NCBI GenBank assembly: GCA_001777055.1 | Contig: MFCX01000032.1 | Span: 1-41,358 of the forward strand | Reading direction: 5' to 3' | Origin: Candidatus Daviesbacteria bacterium RIFCSPHIGHO2_02_FULL_39_12 | GTDB taxonomy: Bacteria; Patescibacteriota; Microgenomatia; Daviesbacterales; UBA10151 | Length of the DNA stretch: 41,358 bases | Shown here: positions 15,570 through 23,570 of the stretch, in pieces | How the letters are laid out: each line of letters begins with the position of its first letter | How positions within the stretch are numbered: position 1 is the first letter of the stretch | Notes under the pieces: generated by a model | What the model was told of the DNA's origin: nothing | The model's input: the letters and a program-made list of their open reading frames with translations, nothing else | Database searches by the model: none | Translations under genes and position numbers: made by a program

Positions 15570-15977
15570 CTACCTCCCAGGTGGATTATCAGGAAATGGG
15601 ATTATATTTTGTTGGTGAGGCAATCTATTAATAACGTGTGTCAGGAATCCGCCTTGTTGCAGCAGTGGTTCTCCAAGTGCGCTGGCAACGCGTCTTGCAA
15701 TCATAGTGCCTGTAGCAAAAGGTAATTCAAAATAATCAGTGTAATATGTGCCGTTGCTTCTTTGGTCTGGGTTTGCTTGTTTAGTGAGTCTTCGGATATC
15801 TTGCCAATTCAGTCCTGGCTTTGGTATATAACATATCATCATCTTTGATCCAGAGAAAAAGGTAGCTTCTGCTAAAGCGGGAGTTTTACCCTTTCTGACC
15901 AGATCTTCTATAATCTCAGGTTGAGATAAGCTCTCTGCAGTTAAGTTTGGAAATTGTTCGTGTTCGACTGTGCTCAT
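15570..15977 (-). CDS. Hypothetical protein
   Basis: This 135-residue soluble protein is not recognised. The middle contains FFSGSKMMICYIPKPGLNWQDIRRLTKQ and GTYYTDYFELPFATGTMIARRVASALGEPLLQQGGFL, plausible strand-helix units. The C-terminus is Pro-rich (IIPFPDNPPGR). A TATAAT runs into the start codon itself, so the true start may be slightly different. It is convergent with the small ORF at 15260-15568, and nothing in its neighbourhood hints at a function. Confidence 0.55.
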   Translation of the reverse strand: MSTVEHEQFPNLTAESLSQPEIIEDLVRKGKTPALAEATFFSGSKMMICYIPKPGLNWQDIRRLTKQANPDQRSNGTYYTDYFELPFATGTMIARRVASALGEPLLQQGGFLTHVINRLPHQQNIIPFPDNPPGR

Positions 15978-16159
15978 TATACTCTAATTTTTGTTCTCAA
16001 ATTATATCCGGAGCTGTCATGTTTTTCAAGTCACTTGCAGGCTGAGTTATTTACTCCCAATGAACGTAATGGAGTGGATTAGGGAGAAGTGGGGTTTGAG
16101 GTGAGGGAGCTTTGGGAGGCTCTAAACTGAATTTATTATATATTATTGGGATATTATGG

Positions 16160-16165
16160 TATAGT
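16160..16165 (+). promoter_or_regulatory. -10 box of the manC-like gene (TATAGT)
   Basis: TATAGT ends 11 nt before the ATG at 16177, which supports that start over the in-frame GTG at 16171. The 180 nt before it (15978-16159) hold no supported gene. Confidence 0.5.
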
Positions 16166-16176
16166 AATCAGTGGTT

Positions 16177-17259
16177 ATGAAGATTGTTATCTTTGCAGGC
16201 GGAGTGGGTACCAGACTCTGGCCGCTTTCCAGAAAAAACACCCCTAAACAGTTTGAAAAAATTATCGGTGATCAATCTACTTTGCAACTGGCTGTCCAAA
16301 AGCTTTTCCCGGATTTTTCCTGGGAAGATGTATACATTTCCACTAATGAACAGTATAAAAAGATTATCGAGGATCAACTGCCAAAACTGCCTAAAGACAA
16401 CATTATCACAGAGCCGGCTTTAAGAGATGTTGGTCCGGCAGTAGGTTTGGCTGTGGCAAACTTTATGAAAACTTCCCCCAATGAGCCAATGGCAATACTT
16501 TGGGGAGATCATTTAATCAGGAAAGAAGATGTTTTTAGAAATGCTCTTAAAGCAGCTGAAAAATTAGTAGAAAAAGATCCGGAGAAAATTGTTTTTATAG
16601 GTCAAAAACCTAGATTTGCTAGTCAAAACCTGGGTTATATTGAGTTTAATTCCGAGGCAGAAAAGACTGATGGATTTCCAGTTTATGGATTTTCCGGCTT
16701 TGAGTATAGACCTCACTTATCAACTGCAGAAAGATTCTTAAAGGATGGTAAGCATAGTTGGAATTTAGGATACTTTGTGGCTACACCAACATTTCTTTGG
16801 AAGTTATTTGAGCAATTTGCCCCTAAACTTTTTGTTGATTTACAAAAAATCAGTGAAAGTGTAGGCGCTAAAGAATATAATCAAGTTTTACAAGCAGTTT
16901 ACCCTCAAATAGAAAAAATTTCATTTGATAACGCGATTTTAGAGAAATTAAAGAAAGAAAATGGGTTGGTAATTTCCGTGGATATAGGCTGGTCTGACAT
17001 TGGAGCTTGGGAAGCCTTAAAAGAAGCCCTGGCAGGATCTGATGATGAGAATGTAGTCAAAGGCAACGTGGAACTTTTGGATTCTAAAGACAGCTTGGCT
17101 TTTAATTACAATGGTCAACTGCTAGTTGGAATTGATCTTGCAGGGATGCTTGTTATTAATACAGAGGATGTATTGTTGGTTTGCCCCAAGTCCTCGGTGC
17201 CTAAAATTAAAAAATATGTGGAAAGTTTGGCAGGCGGGCCAAACGAAAAGTTTACTTAG
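16177..17259 (+). CDS. Mannose-1-phosphate guanylyltransferase family protein
   Basis: This 360-residue sugar-phosphate nucleotidyltransferase begins with the nucleotide-binding signature IFAGGVGTRLWPLSRKNTPKQF. It also shows TEPALRDVGPAVGLA, an ILWGDHLI metal-binding D, and WNLGYFVA. It would make GDP-mannose from GTP and mannose-1-phosphate for surface glycans. The ATG at 16177 was preferred over the GTG at 16171 because of the leaderless-type promoter. It lacks the C-terminal isomerase domain of bifunctional enzymes. The stop overlaps the convergent secreted-protein gene by 8 nt. Confidence 0.9.
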   Translation: MKIVIFAGGVGTRLWPLSRKNTPKQFEKIIGDQSTLQLAVQKLFPDFSWEDVYISTNEQYKKIIEDQLPKLPKDNIITEPALRDVGPAVGLAVANFMKTSPNEPMAILWGDHLIRKEDVFRNALKAAEKLVEKDPEKIVFIGQKPRFASQNLGYIEFNSEAEKTDGFPVYGFSGFEYRPHLSTAERFLKDGKHSWNLGYFVATPTFLWKLFEQFAPKLFVDLQKISESVGAKEYNQVLQAVYPQIEKISFDNAILEKLKKENGLVISVDIGWSDIGAWEALKEALAGSDDENVVKGNVELLDSKDSLAFNYNGQLLVGIDLAGMLVINTEDVLLVCPKSSVPKIKKYVESLAGGPNEKFT

Positions 17260-17974
17260 GTTTAGCAGCAGGGGAAGATGTTTGGGCAGAAGGAGTGGCG
17301 AACCTTTTTGGTTTTAAGATTCCTCCTTGGGGAATAATGTAAGTAAAATCCGTCTCAAAGAAATTATTTTTGCCAAAACTTCCTGTTAGGATGATAAAAT
17401 TGCCTATTTTGAAATCAGCAGAATCCGGCAACGAAACAGCCATATTTTTAAAGCTACGATCTTTTAAGGTGATTATTTTATCTGAAATAGCGGCAATTTG
17501 ACCCCAAAGGTAAGTTTTAGGTCGTGAGTCGTCTGTAGGCAGCAAGATAACCTCTCTGGCTGTAAGTACTCCATTTTCATCCACATCACCCAAGGCAGCA
17601 ATATAATCTTCCTCAAAGATTACTTTGGCACTAAAATTTTTCTTTTTAACTTTAGACGCAAAATTAGTATCCTGGTTAATATTAACTATTCTTGGACCGT
17701 AATCAGTTGCTAATGTTAAAGCAGTCTCGGATTTGAGTTTGACTTGACCTACATAAGCTTTGTCTTTTAATTTTTGATCAATAACTTCTTTTAACTTGGC
17801 AGCTTTTGAGGCAATTTCTTTTTTTAATTCTTCAAGCTTAATCTTAACTTCTGCAGAAGGGGTGGAATCAGCCGCGATCGCGGTTGCAGTGTAAAGTGTA
17901 AAGTTAAAAGTTAAAAGTGTAATTGCAACAATAATTTTGAACTTTGAACTTTGAATTTTGAACTTGTTTATCAT
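17252..17974 (-). CDS. Secreted hypothetical protein
   Basis: This 240-residue exported protein has a signal peptide spanning about residues 1-35 (basic start, hydrophobic IIVAITLLTFNFTLYTATAIA, A-A-D cleavage region). A Lys/Glu-rich coiled coil follows (VKIKLEELKKEIASKAAKLKEVIDQKLKD, ~42-70), then a beta-rich domain with three similar strand units (ALTLATDYGPRIVNI, YLWGQIAAISDKIITLKD, FKIGNFIILTGSF). The last 25 residues are Pro/Ser/Ala-rich. The signal peptide is encoded by simple AT-rich repeats. Its start overlaps the preceding anchored-protein gene by 4 nt, so both products probably work together outside the membrane. Confidence 0.8.
   Translation of the reverse strand: MINKFKIQSSKFKIIVAITLLTFNFTLYTATAIAADSTPSAEVKIKLEELKKEIASKAAKLKEVIDQKLKDKAYVGQVKLKSETALTLATDYGPRIVNINQDTNFASKVKKKNFSAKVIFEEDYIAALGDVDENGVLTAREVILLPTDDSRPKTYLWGQIAAISDKIITLKDRSFKNMAVSLPDSADFKIGNFIILTGSFGKNNFFETDFTYIIPQGGILKPKRFATPSAQTSSPAAKPK
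17884..17962 (-). repeat. Simple repeats that encode a signal peptide
   Basis: On the minus strand, repeated TTCAAAATTCAAAG-type units encode KFKIQSSKFK. ACTTTTAACTTTTAACTTTACACTTTACACT-type units, each 5-8 nt long, then encode the hydrophobic core TLLTFNFTLYTATA. A 12-bp palindrome CCGCGATCGCGG (about 17873-17884) follows. Dispersed AAAGTTCAAA repeats of the same sort occur inside ychF and near rpmE. Confidence 0.65.
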
Positions 17975-18402
17975 ATTTTCTCCTTTGAATAGTACAATGT
18001 CCTTTGGATTTGCTTTGAGTCTCCATTGTTATCAAATACTACTGCTGTAATTTTGTTAACGCCTTCATTTAGGTCTAAAGTAGTGGAAAAACTGCCATTA
18101 AGCTTGGATTTTGTCACCAAGCTTTTGGAATCTGTGAAAATTAAGACCTCTTTTGCAGGAGAAGTTTGACCTGATACTAAAATAGGGCTTTGGAAGACTA
18201 AACTGTCTTCATCAGGATGGCTTAAGTCTAAGATTAAAGTTTTGGGAGGAGTAGTGACAGGGCCTTTGGAGAATGGTTTGGACCCCCTTTGATACTGAAT
18301 ATTCAATATGTAATATAAACCTCCTAAAAATAACAATCCTGCAATTAAAATTGAAATTTGAGAAACCACGAAGACTTTAAGGGATAATTTCTTATTAACC
18401 AC
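17971..18402 (-). CDS. Membrane-anchored protein with one bacterial Ig-like domain
   Basis: This 143-residue protein has one N-terminal membrane helix (VFVVSQISILIAGLLFLGGLYYIL, about 11-34) followed by an extracytoplasmic beta-sandwich (ILDLSHPDEDSLVFQSPILVSGQTSPAKEVLIFTD...GSFSTTLDLNEGVNKITAVVFDNNGDSKQIQRTLYY). The pattern G-x-T-x-x-x-x-x-V and G-V-N-x-I-x-V-x-V-x-D is that of Ig-like/glucodextranase-B-type domains used for surface display or binding. The overlap with the next gene indicates a two-gene operon. Confidence 0.8.
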   Translation of the reverse strand: MVNKKLSLKVFVVSQISILIAGLLFLGGLYYILNIQYQRGSKPFSKGPVTTPPKTLILDLSHPDEDSLVFQSPILVSGQTSPAKEVLIFTDSKSLVTKSKLNGSFSTTLDLNEGVNKITAVVFDNNGDSKQIQRTLYYSKEKI

Positions 18403-18460
18403 TTGTATATATTAAATCTCTCTTGTTGGACAGTCAACCTTTATGTTAATATCCAAACCG

Positions 18461-19123
18461 ATGGATATTTACTGGTTAGGCCAAGCTTGTTTTAGGCTAA
18501 GAGGCAAAAATGCCCAAGTTGTAATCGATCCGTTTGATTCTACATTTACCGGCCTGAAATTACCAAAAGAGTTATCTGCAGATATAGTTTTATCTACTCA
18601 CGAGCATCAAGACCACAATAATACAGGCGACGTGACTACTACTCCTTCAGGCGCCGGTAAACCAATGGTTTTTAAAAAGCCTGGAGAATACGAAGTAGCA
18701 GGAGTGGTTATTACCGCGATAGAGTCTTTTCATGATAATACGAGTGGCTCAGAAAGAGGTAAAAATACTATTTTTCATCTAAATTTAGACGGTTTAAACA
18801 TAGTTCATTTAGGAGATTTAGGTCAATTGGAGTTAACAGAGAAACAAGTAGCTCAAATCGGCCAAACGGATATTTTATTGTTGCCTGTAGGTTCAGTTTA
18901 TACTATTGATGGTAAGCAGGCTGCTGCTATTGTGGCTCAACTTGAGCCAAAAATTATTATTCCTATGCATTACAAAATAGATGATTTAAAGTTTGAACTT
19001 GAGGGAATGGAGAAATTCCTAAAAGAAATGGGAGCAGAAGGGGTAGTTGCCCAACCTAAGATAAGTATTACTAAAGAGAAGTTACCTGAAGAGTCCCAGG
19101 TAGTAGTTTTAAGTAAAACATAA
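18461..19123 (+). CDS. MBL-fold metal-dependent hydrolase (UlaG-like)
   Basis: This ~220-residue metallo-beta-lactamase-fold protein begins MDIYWLGQACFRLRG, the usual first strand of the UlaG/YtkL-like group. Metal ligands are visible in THEHQDHNNT (H-x-H-x-D-H), in IVHLGDLGQ and in IIPMHY. The substrate is unknown; relatives act on phosphodiesters or lactones. An in-frame ATG at 18443 would add six residues, but the start at 18461 fits the family and follows an AT-rich -10-like TTAATAT. It is divergent from the anchored-protein operon. Confidence 0.88.
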   Translation: MDIYWLGQACFRLRGKNAQVVIDPFDSTFTGLKLPKELSADIVLSTHEHQDHNNTGDVTTTPSGAGKPMVFKKPGEYEVAGVVITAIESFHDNTSGSERGKNTIFHLNLDGLNIVHLGDLGQLELTEKQVAQIGQTDILLLPVGSVYTIDGKQAAAIVAQLEPKIIIPMHYKIDDLKFELEGMEKFLKEMGAEGVVAQPKISITKEKLPEESQVVVLSKT

Positions 19124-19145
19124 CTCAAAACTCAAATGCGATTTT

Positions 19146-20504
19146 ATGTCACAGGCAACAAAGCTTCCTCCACAAAATATTGAGGCTGAACAATCCCTTC
19201 TTGGGGCGCTTCTGATTGATAAAGATTCTATTGTCAGAGTTTCCGAACTTTTGCACCCTACAGCCTTTTACCGCAGTGAACAGCATGGCCCTATTTATGA
19301 GGCAATCCAATCGTTATTTGAAAGAAGGGAACCAATTGATTTGGTAACTGTCACAGAAGAGTTAAAAAGAAAAGGTTTTTATGACAAAATAGGCGGGGCT
19401 GCCTACTTGACTACTCTAGTTAACGTAGTCCCAACCTCTGCGCATATCGAACACTATGCCAAAATCATTAAAGAGCACGCCGTCCGCAGAAGCTTAATTG
19501 TCCAAGCCACCAGATTAATAGAAAAAGCATATGATGAATCGGAAGGTGTTGATGAGTTACTGGAAGGAGCAGAAGCAGGCATCTTTGCTATTTCCCAAGA
19601 GCATGTCAGCCGGGATTTTTTGCCAATTAAAGATGCTTTAACTGAGTCTTTTGACCGCTTAGATGAGCTGCAAAAATCTTCCGGCAAACTCAGAGGAGTG
19701 CCAACCGGCTTTAGGGATTTGGATAATAAACTGGCAGGTATGCAAAACTCTAATTTAATAATTCTGGCTTCTAGACCCGGTCAAGGGAAAACAAGCATGG
19801 CTTTGAATATTGCCCAATATGTAGCTGTTACAGCAGGTTTGCCTGTAGGTATTTTCTCTTTGGAAATGAGCCAGGAAGAATTGGTAGATAGGTTACTGGT
19901 GGGTCAGGCAGATATTGATGCCTGGAAATTAAAAACAGGTAAATTAGATGAACAGGATTTTGACAAGCTGTCTTTGGCTATGGGTGAGCTGGCTGAGGCC
20001 CCAATTTATATAGATGACACTCCGGGTATAACTATTTCGGAAATGAGAACCAAAGCAAGAAGGTTACAGATTGAACATGGGTTAAAATTTCTGATTGTTG
20101 ATTATTTGCAGCTTGTGCACGGCAGGAATTTGGAAAATAGAGTGCAGGAAGTCTCAGAAATCTCTCAAAATTTAAAAAATTTGGCCAGGGAGTTAAAAAT
20201 TCCGGTGTTGGCTATCAGCCAGCTTTCCCGGGCGGTCGAACAAAGGGGTACCAGAAGGCCGCAACTGGCAGACTTAAGGGAATCAGGGGCCATTGAGCAG
20301 GATGCGGATGTAGTAATGTTTATTTACAGGGAAGACCCGGAAAAGCCGGAACTGGTGACTTTGGATATTCAAAAACACAGAAATGGCTCTGTGGGGGAGA
20401 TAGCATTAATGTTTAGAGCGGACAGGACTAAATTTTATGGTATGGAGAAAACCAGAACTCCCAAAGGTGAAAAAGATACAAAGGAGTTGTCTAAAGCAGC
20501 CTAA
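19146..20504 (+). CDS. dnaB: Replicative DNA helicase DnaB
   Basis: This 452-residue hexameric 5'-3' helicase works at the replication fork. The N-terminal domain begins PPQNIEAEQSLLGALLIDKD. The RecA-like core shows Walker A (ASRPGQGKTSMALN), the FSLEMSQEELVDRLL motif, Walker B (FLIVDYLQLVHG), and the arginine-finger and sensor region (ISQLSRAVEQRGTRRPQLADLRESGAIEQDADVVMFIYR). It has no intein or frameshift. The gene is followed by a GC-rich hairpin and then by the decayed region. Confidence 0.97.
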   Translation: MSQATKLPPQNIEAEQSLLGALLIDKDSIVRVSELLHPTAFYRSEQHGPIYEAIQSLFERREPIDLVTVTEELKRKGFYDKIGGAAYLTTLVNVVPTSAHIEHYAKIIKEHAVRRSLIVQATRLIEKAYDESEGVDELLEGAEAGIFAISQEHVSRDFLPIKDALTESFDRLDELQKSSGKLRGVPTGFRDLDNKLAGMQNSNLIILASRPGQGKTSMALNIAQYVAVTAGLPVGIFSLEMSQEELVDRLLVGQADIDAWKLKTGKLDEQDFDKLSLAMGELAEAPIYIDDTPGITISEMRTKARRLQIEHGLKFLIVDYLQLVHGRNLENRVQEVSEISQNLKNLARELKIPVLAISQLSRAVEQRGTRRPQLADLRESGAIEQDADVVMFIYREDPEKPELVTLDIQKHRNGSVGEIALMFRADRTKFYGMEKTRTPKGEKDTKELSKAA

Positions 20505-20590
20505 AAATTTTACTGACTGCGGGTCGCACCCAACGAGCGGGAACATGGCGTTGCCCTCAGTGATGGGTCTTTATACCTTAACTTTGCGGG

Positions 20591-20606
20591 GGCGGCGGAA
20601 GCCGCC
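20591..20606. terminator. GC hairpin downstream of dnaB
   Basis: GGCGGC-GGAA-GCCGCC, a perfect 6-bp stem with a GNRA-type loop. It is not followed by a T-run, so it may be a repeat remnant that acts as a weak terminator rather than a canonical one. Confidence 0.35.
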
Positions 20607-20626
20607 ACAAGACAAAAAGAAAATGA

Positions 20627-20632
20627 TATACT
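20627..20632 (+). promoter_or_regulatory. -10 box of the frameshifted Pro-rich gene (TATACT)
   Basis: TATACT, with the ATG 6 nt downstream; a leaderless-type arrangement. Confidence 0.45.
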
Positions 20633-20638
20633 GATTTC

Positions 20639-21675
20639 ATGGACAATCTGCCCAAAGATCCACCAGATGATAATAATTCCACCCCTGCCTCGCCCGCAGG
20701 CGGGCCACCTACCTTTGGTTCTAATTTCAACCCCCATATCAATCCAATAGACCCAAACAATCCTTACCAACCACAACCTAATCCTGTCCCGCCTCCGCTA
20801 CAAACTCCTCCCCCAAATGTCCCCATTCCTCCGAATCCCTTGAATACTCCTGAAAACCCCGATGCTTTAAAACACGAACACTATTCAGAAGCAGCCCAAA
20901 ACAAACCAAGAGATGAACATGGTCACTTCATTCATACTAATCCTGACCCCCAAACCCCAATCCAATCAGGGCAAACACCCCCTGCGCCCCAAACCGCCCC
21001 TAATACTCCCAGCTGTAGGTAAACTATTCCCCAATTTCTCTCCAATCCTTCACAGGTCAATCATTGCCCAAGGGATTATCCAAAAATCTACCAAAGGATA
21101 TTACCTGCAGGCAAATGATAAAGATAAAACCCTCTGGACTCTTCAGCCCAAATCACAAAATGTTAATCTGGCTGATTTTCAGGATCAGAAAGTAGAAGTT
21201 AAAGGCAACATGACCCCAACACCTAATTTAATAGAAATTTCAGAAGTTGTTTCTTTTGACCCTAAACCTTCGCCTACTCCTACTGTCCCAGCCATCCTTT
21301 TTTCCCCGAATACCCCCAATTCCCCGAACCTCCCTGATTCTTCTGTTTTACCTGCTCTTTATTCAGGGTTAACTTGGGAACTGACTCAAAGCAAAACTAT
21401 TCTATTTACTTCCGGCAAAAGAAGGATTGAGCAGGAAGGTGTTTATCTGCAATCCTCACAAGTTACAGATTTCCCTCAAGCATTTTTAGATTACTATACG
21501 AATGAGCTTACTAACTTAGGTTTTAAACAAAGCCTAAATTCTTCTGAGCCCTCCGGTACGACAATAACTTTTGCTAAAGATGACTTATTCTTAACTTTTG
21601 GAGTAAAACATATACTCCGGTTCGGGTGAAAATAAAAAGATTATTGGTTATAAAGCCTTTATTGAACATAATTAA
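20639..21675 (+). pseudogene. Frameshifted Pro-rich protein with OB-like domain
   Basis: Three frames must be joined to recover one protein. The first (20639-21022) encodes a Pro/Asn-rich disordered region. The second, from about 20990, encodes IIAQGIIQKSTKGYYLQANDKDKTLWTLQ..., an OB-like beta-barrel pattern, then a SGLTWELTQSKTILFTSG domain. A third frame from about 21610 gives YSGSGENKKIIGYKAFIEHN and stops at TAA 21673-21675, directly against the next ATG. The shifts lie at C-runs (about 20976-21000) and at an ATATA run (about 21609). A TATACT box 6 nt before the ATG shows a formerly normal leaderless gene. Sequencing error at homopolymers is the alternative. Confidence 0.6.
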
Positions 21676-21985
21676 ATGAAAGGGTTTACCCTTGTTGAAC
21701 TTTTGGTTGTTATAGCAATTATTGCCATTTTGGCAGCTGTTGTTGTTTTGATTATTAACCCTCTGGAGCTAATCCACCGCAACTCTGCCCATAGATCCTT
21801 TAAACAATTCTGATTATCACTATACTTACTGTGCTGATGCTGATTCCTGGGAAATTAATGCAGCTTTGGAATCAGATCAACAATCATACAGAATGGCTGC
21901 TGACGGAGGCAACGAACCGGATAAATACGAGGTAGGCTCAAACTACTTCCTGATTTCTTCTGCAGGAGGAAGCTGTACATATTAG
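21676..21985 (+). pseudogene. Type IV pilin-like gene with internal deletion
   Basis: It begins MKGFTLVELLVVIAIIAILAAVVVLIINPLELI, the textbook class III/type IV prepilin signal (K-G-F-T-L-V-E-L) and hydrophobic helix. The frame then breaks. A different frame resumes the typical pilin C-terminal part LPIDPLNNSDYHYTYCADADSWEINAALES...GSNYFLIS and stops at 21983. The middle of the pilin, roughly 60-70 residues of the helix and alpha-beta loop, is missing, so this is a true deletion and not just a base-call error. The gene starts immediately after the stop of the preceding broken gene. Confidence 0.75.
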
Positions 21986-22336
21986 CAGTAGATGTATATA
22001 TAATGTAGATATGGGTAAATTAATTACGGTTTCAGGTTTTGATTTACTCATTTTTTCGATCGTTCTAACAACCTTCCCGGATTCAGTTTTTTCCTCAGAA
22101 GCCCTCAAAGCCCTGATTCTTGGAGCCTCCTTAACTAGATATAATTCCGGAATACTAACCATCGGACCTCTCTGGGATCATTAGTAGTCATTGCATGTAA
22201 ATCTGCTACAAAGACTACGGGATGCTTGTCTTGTAATTCTAATCCCAGTAAAAAATTCTACTTGGTATTTTGGTTCTTTTTCTTTCATTTCTATTTTTTT
22301 GACATCAACTATATCTTTTCCGTTCTTTTCTTTTTT
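21938..22336 (-). pseudogene. Frameshifted small gene of unknown function
   Basis: Three minus-strand frames join at homopolymers to give one coherent protein. KIEMKEKEPKYQVEF is followed (shift at the A-run 22250-22255) by LLGLELQDKHPVVFVADLHAMTTNDP. Then, after a shift at the GGG of 22174-22176, comes GPMVSIPELYLVKEAPRIRALRASEEKTESGKVVRTIEKMSKS. The function is not recognised. The pieces VADLHAMT and KMSKS recall tryptophanyl-tRNA synthetase, but the spacing is far too short. A promoter-like TTTACA-N16-TATAAT sits upstream at 22337-22364. The 3' part overlaps the pilin remnant. Confidence 0.45.
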
Positions 22337-22412
22337 ATTATACCACTTTATAGGCTGTTGTAAAGTAACCGATATTCAGCCTTCAATAAAATAACTCATA
22401 AGCTGATTTTGG

Positions 22413-22418
22413 TATAAT
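22413..22418 (+). promoter_or_regulatory. -10 box of the histidine phosphatase gene (TATAAT)
   Basis: TATAAT with the GTG start 6 nt downstream, another leaderless arrangement. Confidence 0.55.
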
Positions 22419-22424
22419 ACTTTT

Positions 22425-22968
22425 GTGGTTACTATAGTTTTTGAATCACATTCAACAAGTCTGGATGATGAAAATCATCTTTCATCGGGATGGAATGATG
22501 TTGAGCTTTCACCATTAGGAACACAGCAAGCAAAGGACTTAGGAGAACGAAGAAAAGATGAAAAATTTGATGCAATTTTTTTGTTCCGATCTTCAAAGAT
22601 CTTATAAAACAGCTGAAATTGCTTTTGATGATAAATTCCCAATAATTCGTGATGAAAGATTAAGGGAATGTAACTATGGTGATTTAACCCAAAGTCCTAG
22701 CGCACAAGTAACTCAAGAAAAGATTAAAAGAATTGATACCCCTTTTCCTAATGGAGAAAGTTATGAACAAGCTTCTGAAAGAATGAAAAGTTTCTTAAAA
22801 GATCTAGCTAAAAATTATAGCGGTAAAAAAATAATGATTATTGGTCACAGAGCTACGCAATACGGACTTGAACATTGGATAAAAGGAATACCATTACAAA
22901 AAGTTATTCCGGCTTCTTGGAGGTGGCAACCGGGATGGGTTTACAAACTTGAATACGAGACAATTTAA
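22425..22968 (+). pseudogene. Histidine phosphatase family protein, single-base frameshift
   Basis: Two frames join at a T7 run (22576-22582). With one T fewer, the protein reads through as KFDAIFCSDLQRSYKTAEIAF, the family's C-S-D-L-x-R motif. The first part has FESHSTSLDDE...SGWNDVELSPLGTQQAKDLG in place of the RHG motif, a known variant pattern that keeps the phospho-accepting His. The second part has the second catalytic His in IIGHRATQYGLEHW. Unfused, neither half could be active. Transcriptional slippage at T7 or an assembly error could restore the ~180-residue enzyme. Confidence 0.8.
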
Positions 22969-23083
22969 TGATTTATCCATCTAGTTTACTTTGAGTAACA
23001 AAAGTGTTCTTTAGACAAAAGTTACTCAAAATCAATAAAATAGAAAGATAGGAAAGAAAAAGCGAAAATTTCTCCAAAAAGAA

Positions 23084-23213
23084 TCCTTCAATTGGAGTTA
23101 GCTCCGATTTAATCGGAGTTAGCGAAGTCGCCGAAGGCGACTGAGCGAAGCGACACAATGCGATTAGCGAAGACCCGCGAAGCGGGGCTGAGCGACGAGG
23201 CGATACGCCGACG
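23084..23213. repeat. GC-rich mosaic repeat inside the recombinase remnant
   Basis: This stretch contains several small palindromes in series: GGAGTTAGCTCC, GTCGCCGAAGGCGAC, CCCGCGAAGCGGG, and GCGAAGCGA-type units. Composition changes abruptly from the AT-rich flanks, as in the repeats within ychF and prmC. Confidence 0.6.
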
Positions 23214-23382
23214 AAAAATGCCTGGCTCGAACCAATGAAACAATGGATAGTGGAAGCTGCTAACGCAGCTAATATCGCAAGAGGAGATAACCTGGATGAG
23301 AAAAAGGTACTTTCTTTAAAAATCTTCGGCTCGAACAGCACACTAAAAGGCAGAAAAGTTTGTTGTGAAGCTCTGAATCAAT

Positions 23383-23403
23383 GGTCCGCCCTACGGGCGG
23401 ACC
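23383..23403. repeat. Perfect 9-bp stem palindrome
   Basis: GGTCCGCCC-TAC-GGGCGGACC. It encodes the W-S-A-L-R-A-D part of the recombinase remnant and stands 18 nt from the tRNA-Leu 3' end. It could fold as a strong hairpin on either strand. Confidence 0.7.
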
Positions 23404-23421
23404 CGCCCACTCGGGACTCTG

Positions 23422-23503
23422 TGCCGAGAGAGGGAGTCGAACCCTCATGCTTTTTGGGCACACGATTTTGAGTCGTGCGTGTCTGCCATTCCACCACCTC
23501 GGC
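23422..23503 (-). tRNA. tRNA-Leu (anticodon CAA)
   Basis: On the minus strand the 7-bp acceptor stem GCCGAGG pairs with TCTCGGC. The anticodon stem CACGA/TCGTG encloses CTCAAAA, giving anticodon CAA for UUG codons. A variable arm (TGC...GCA) and the T arm GAGGG-TTCGACT-CCCTC are clear. CCA is not encoded; the discriminator base is A. Its 3' end faces the recombinase remnant. Confidence 0.95.
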
Positions 23504-23570
23504 GTAAATTGAATTATATCAGCTTTAATGGGCTAGACAAAGGAGCTTTATTTGGATACACTCAGCACAT

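Larger units (their letters stand above)
23052..23406 (+). pseudogene. Remnant of a serine recombinase C-terminal region, interrupted by a repeat
   Basis: The same frame reads ERKSENFSKKN before a GC-rich repeat and KNAWLEPMKQWIVEAANAANIARGDNLDEKKVLSLKIFGSN...NQWSALRAD after it. The W-L-E-P-M-x-x-W-I, K-I-F-G-S-N-x-x-L and W-x-A-L-R-A pattern matches, from memory, the C-terminus of large serine recombinases common in CPR genomes. The catalytic N-terminal domain is absent, and stop codons occur in frame before and inside the repeat. The fragment ends beside the 3' end of tRNA-Leu, a typical integration site. Confidence 0.5.

Noticed and set aside
21938..22336. Minus-strand fragments resembling tryptophanyl-tRNA synthetase (VADLHAMT and KMSKS)
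   Set aside because: Only ~45 residues separate motifs that lie well over 100 apart in the real enzyme, the HIGH-type signature is missing, and the pieces join by single-base shifts into one smooth small protein. The resemblance is probably chance.
22191..22394. 67-codon plus-strand frame rich in Phe, Ser and Ile
   Set aside because: It is the complement of an AT-rich coding stretch on the minus strand and has no start context.
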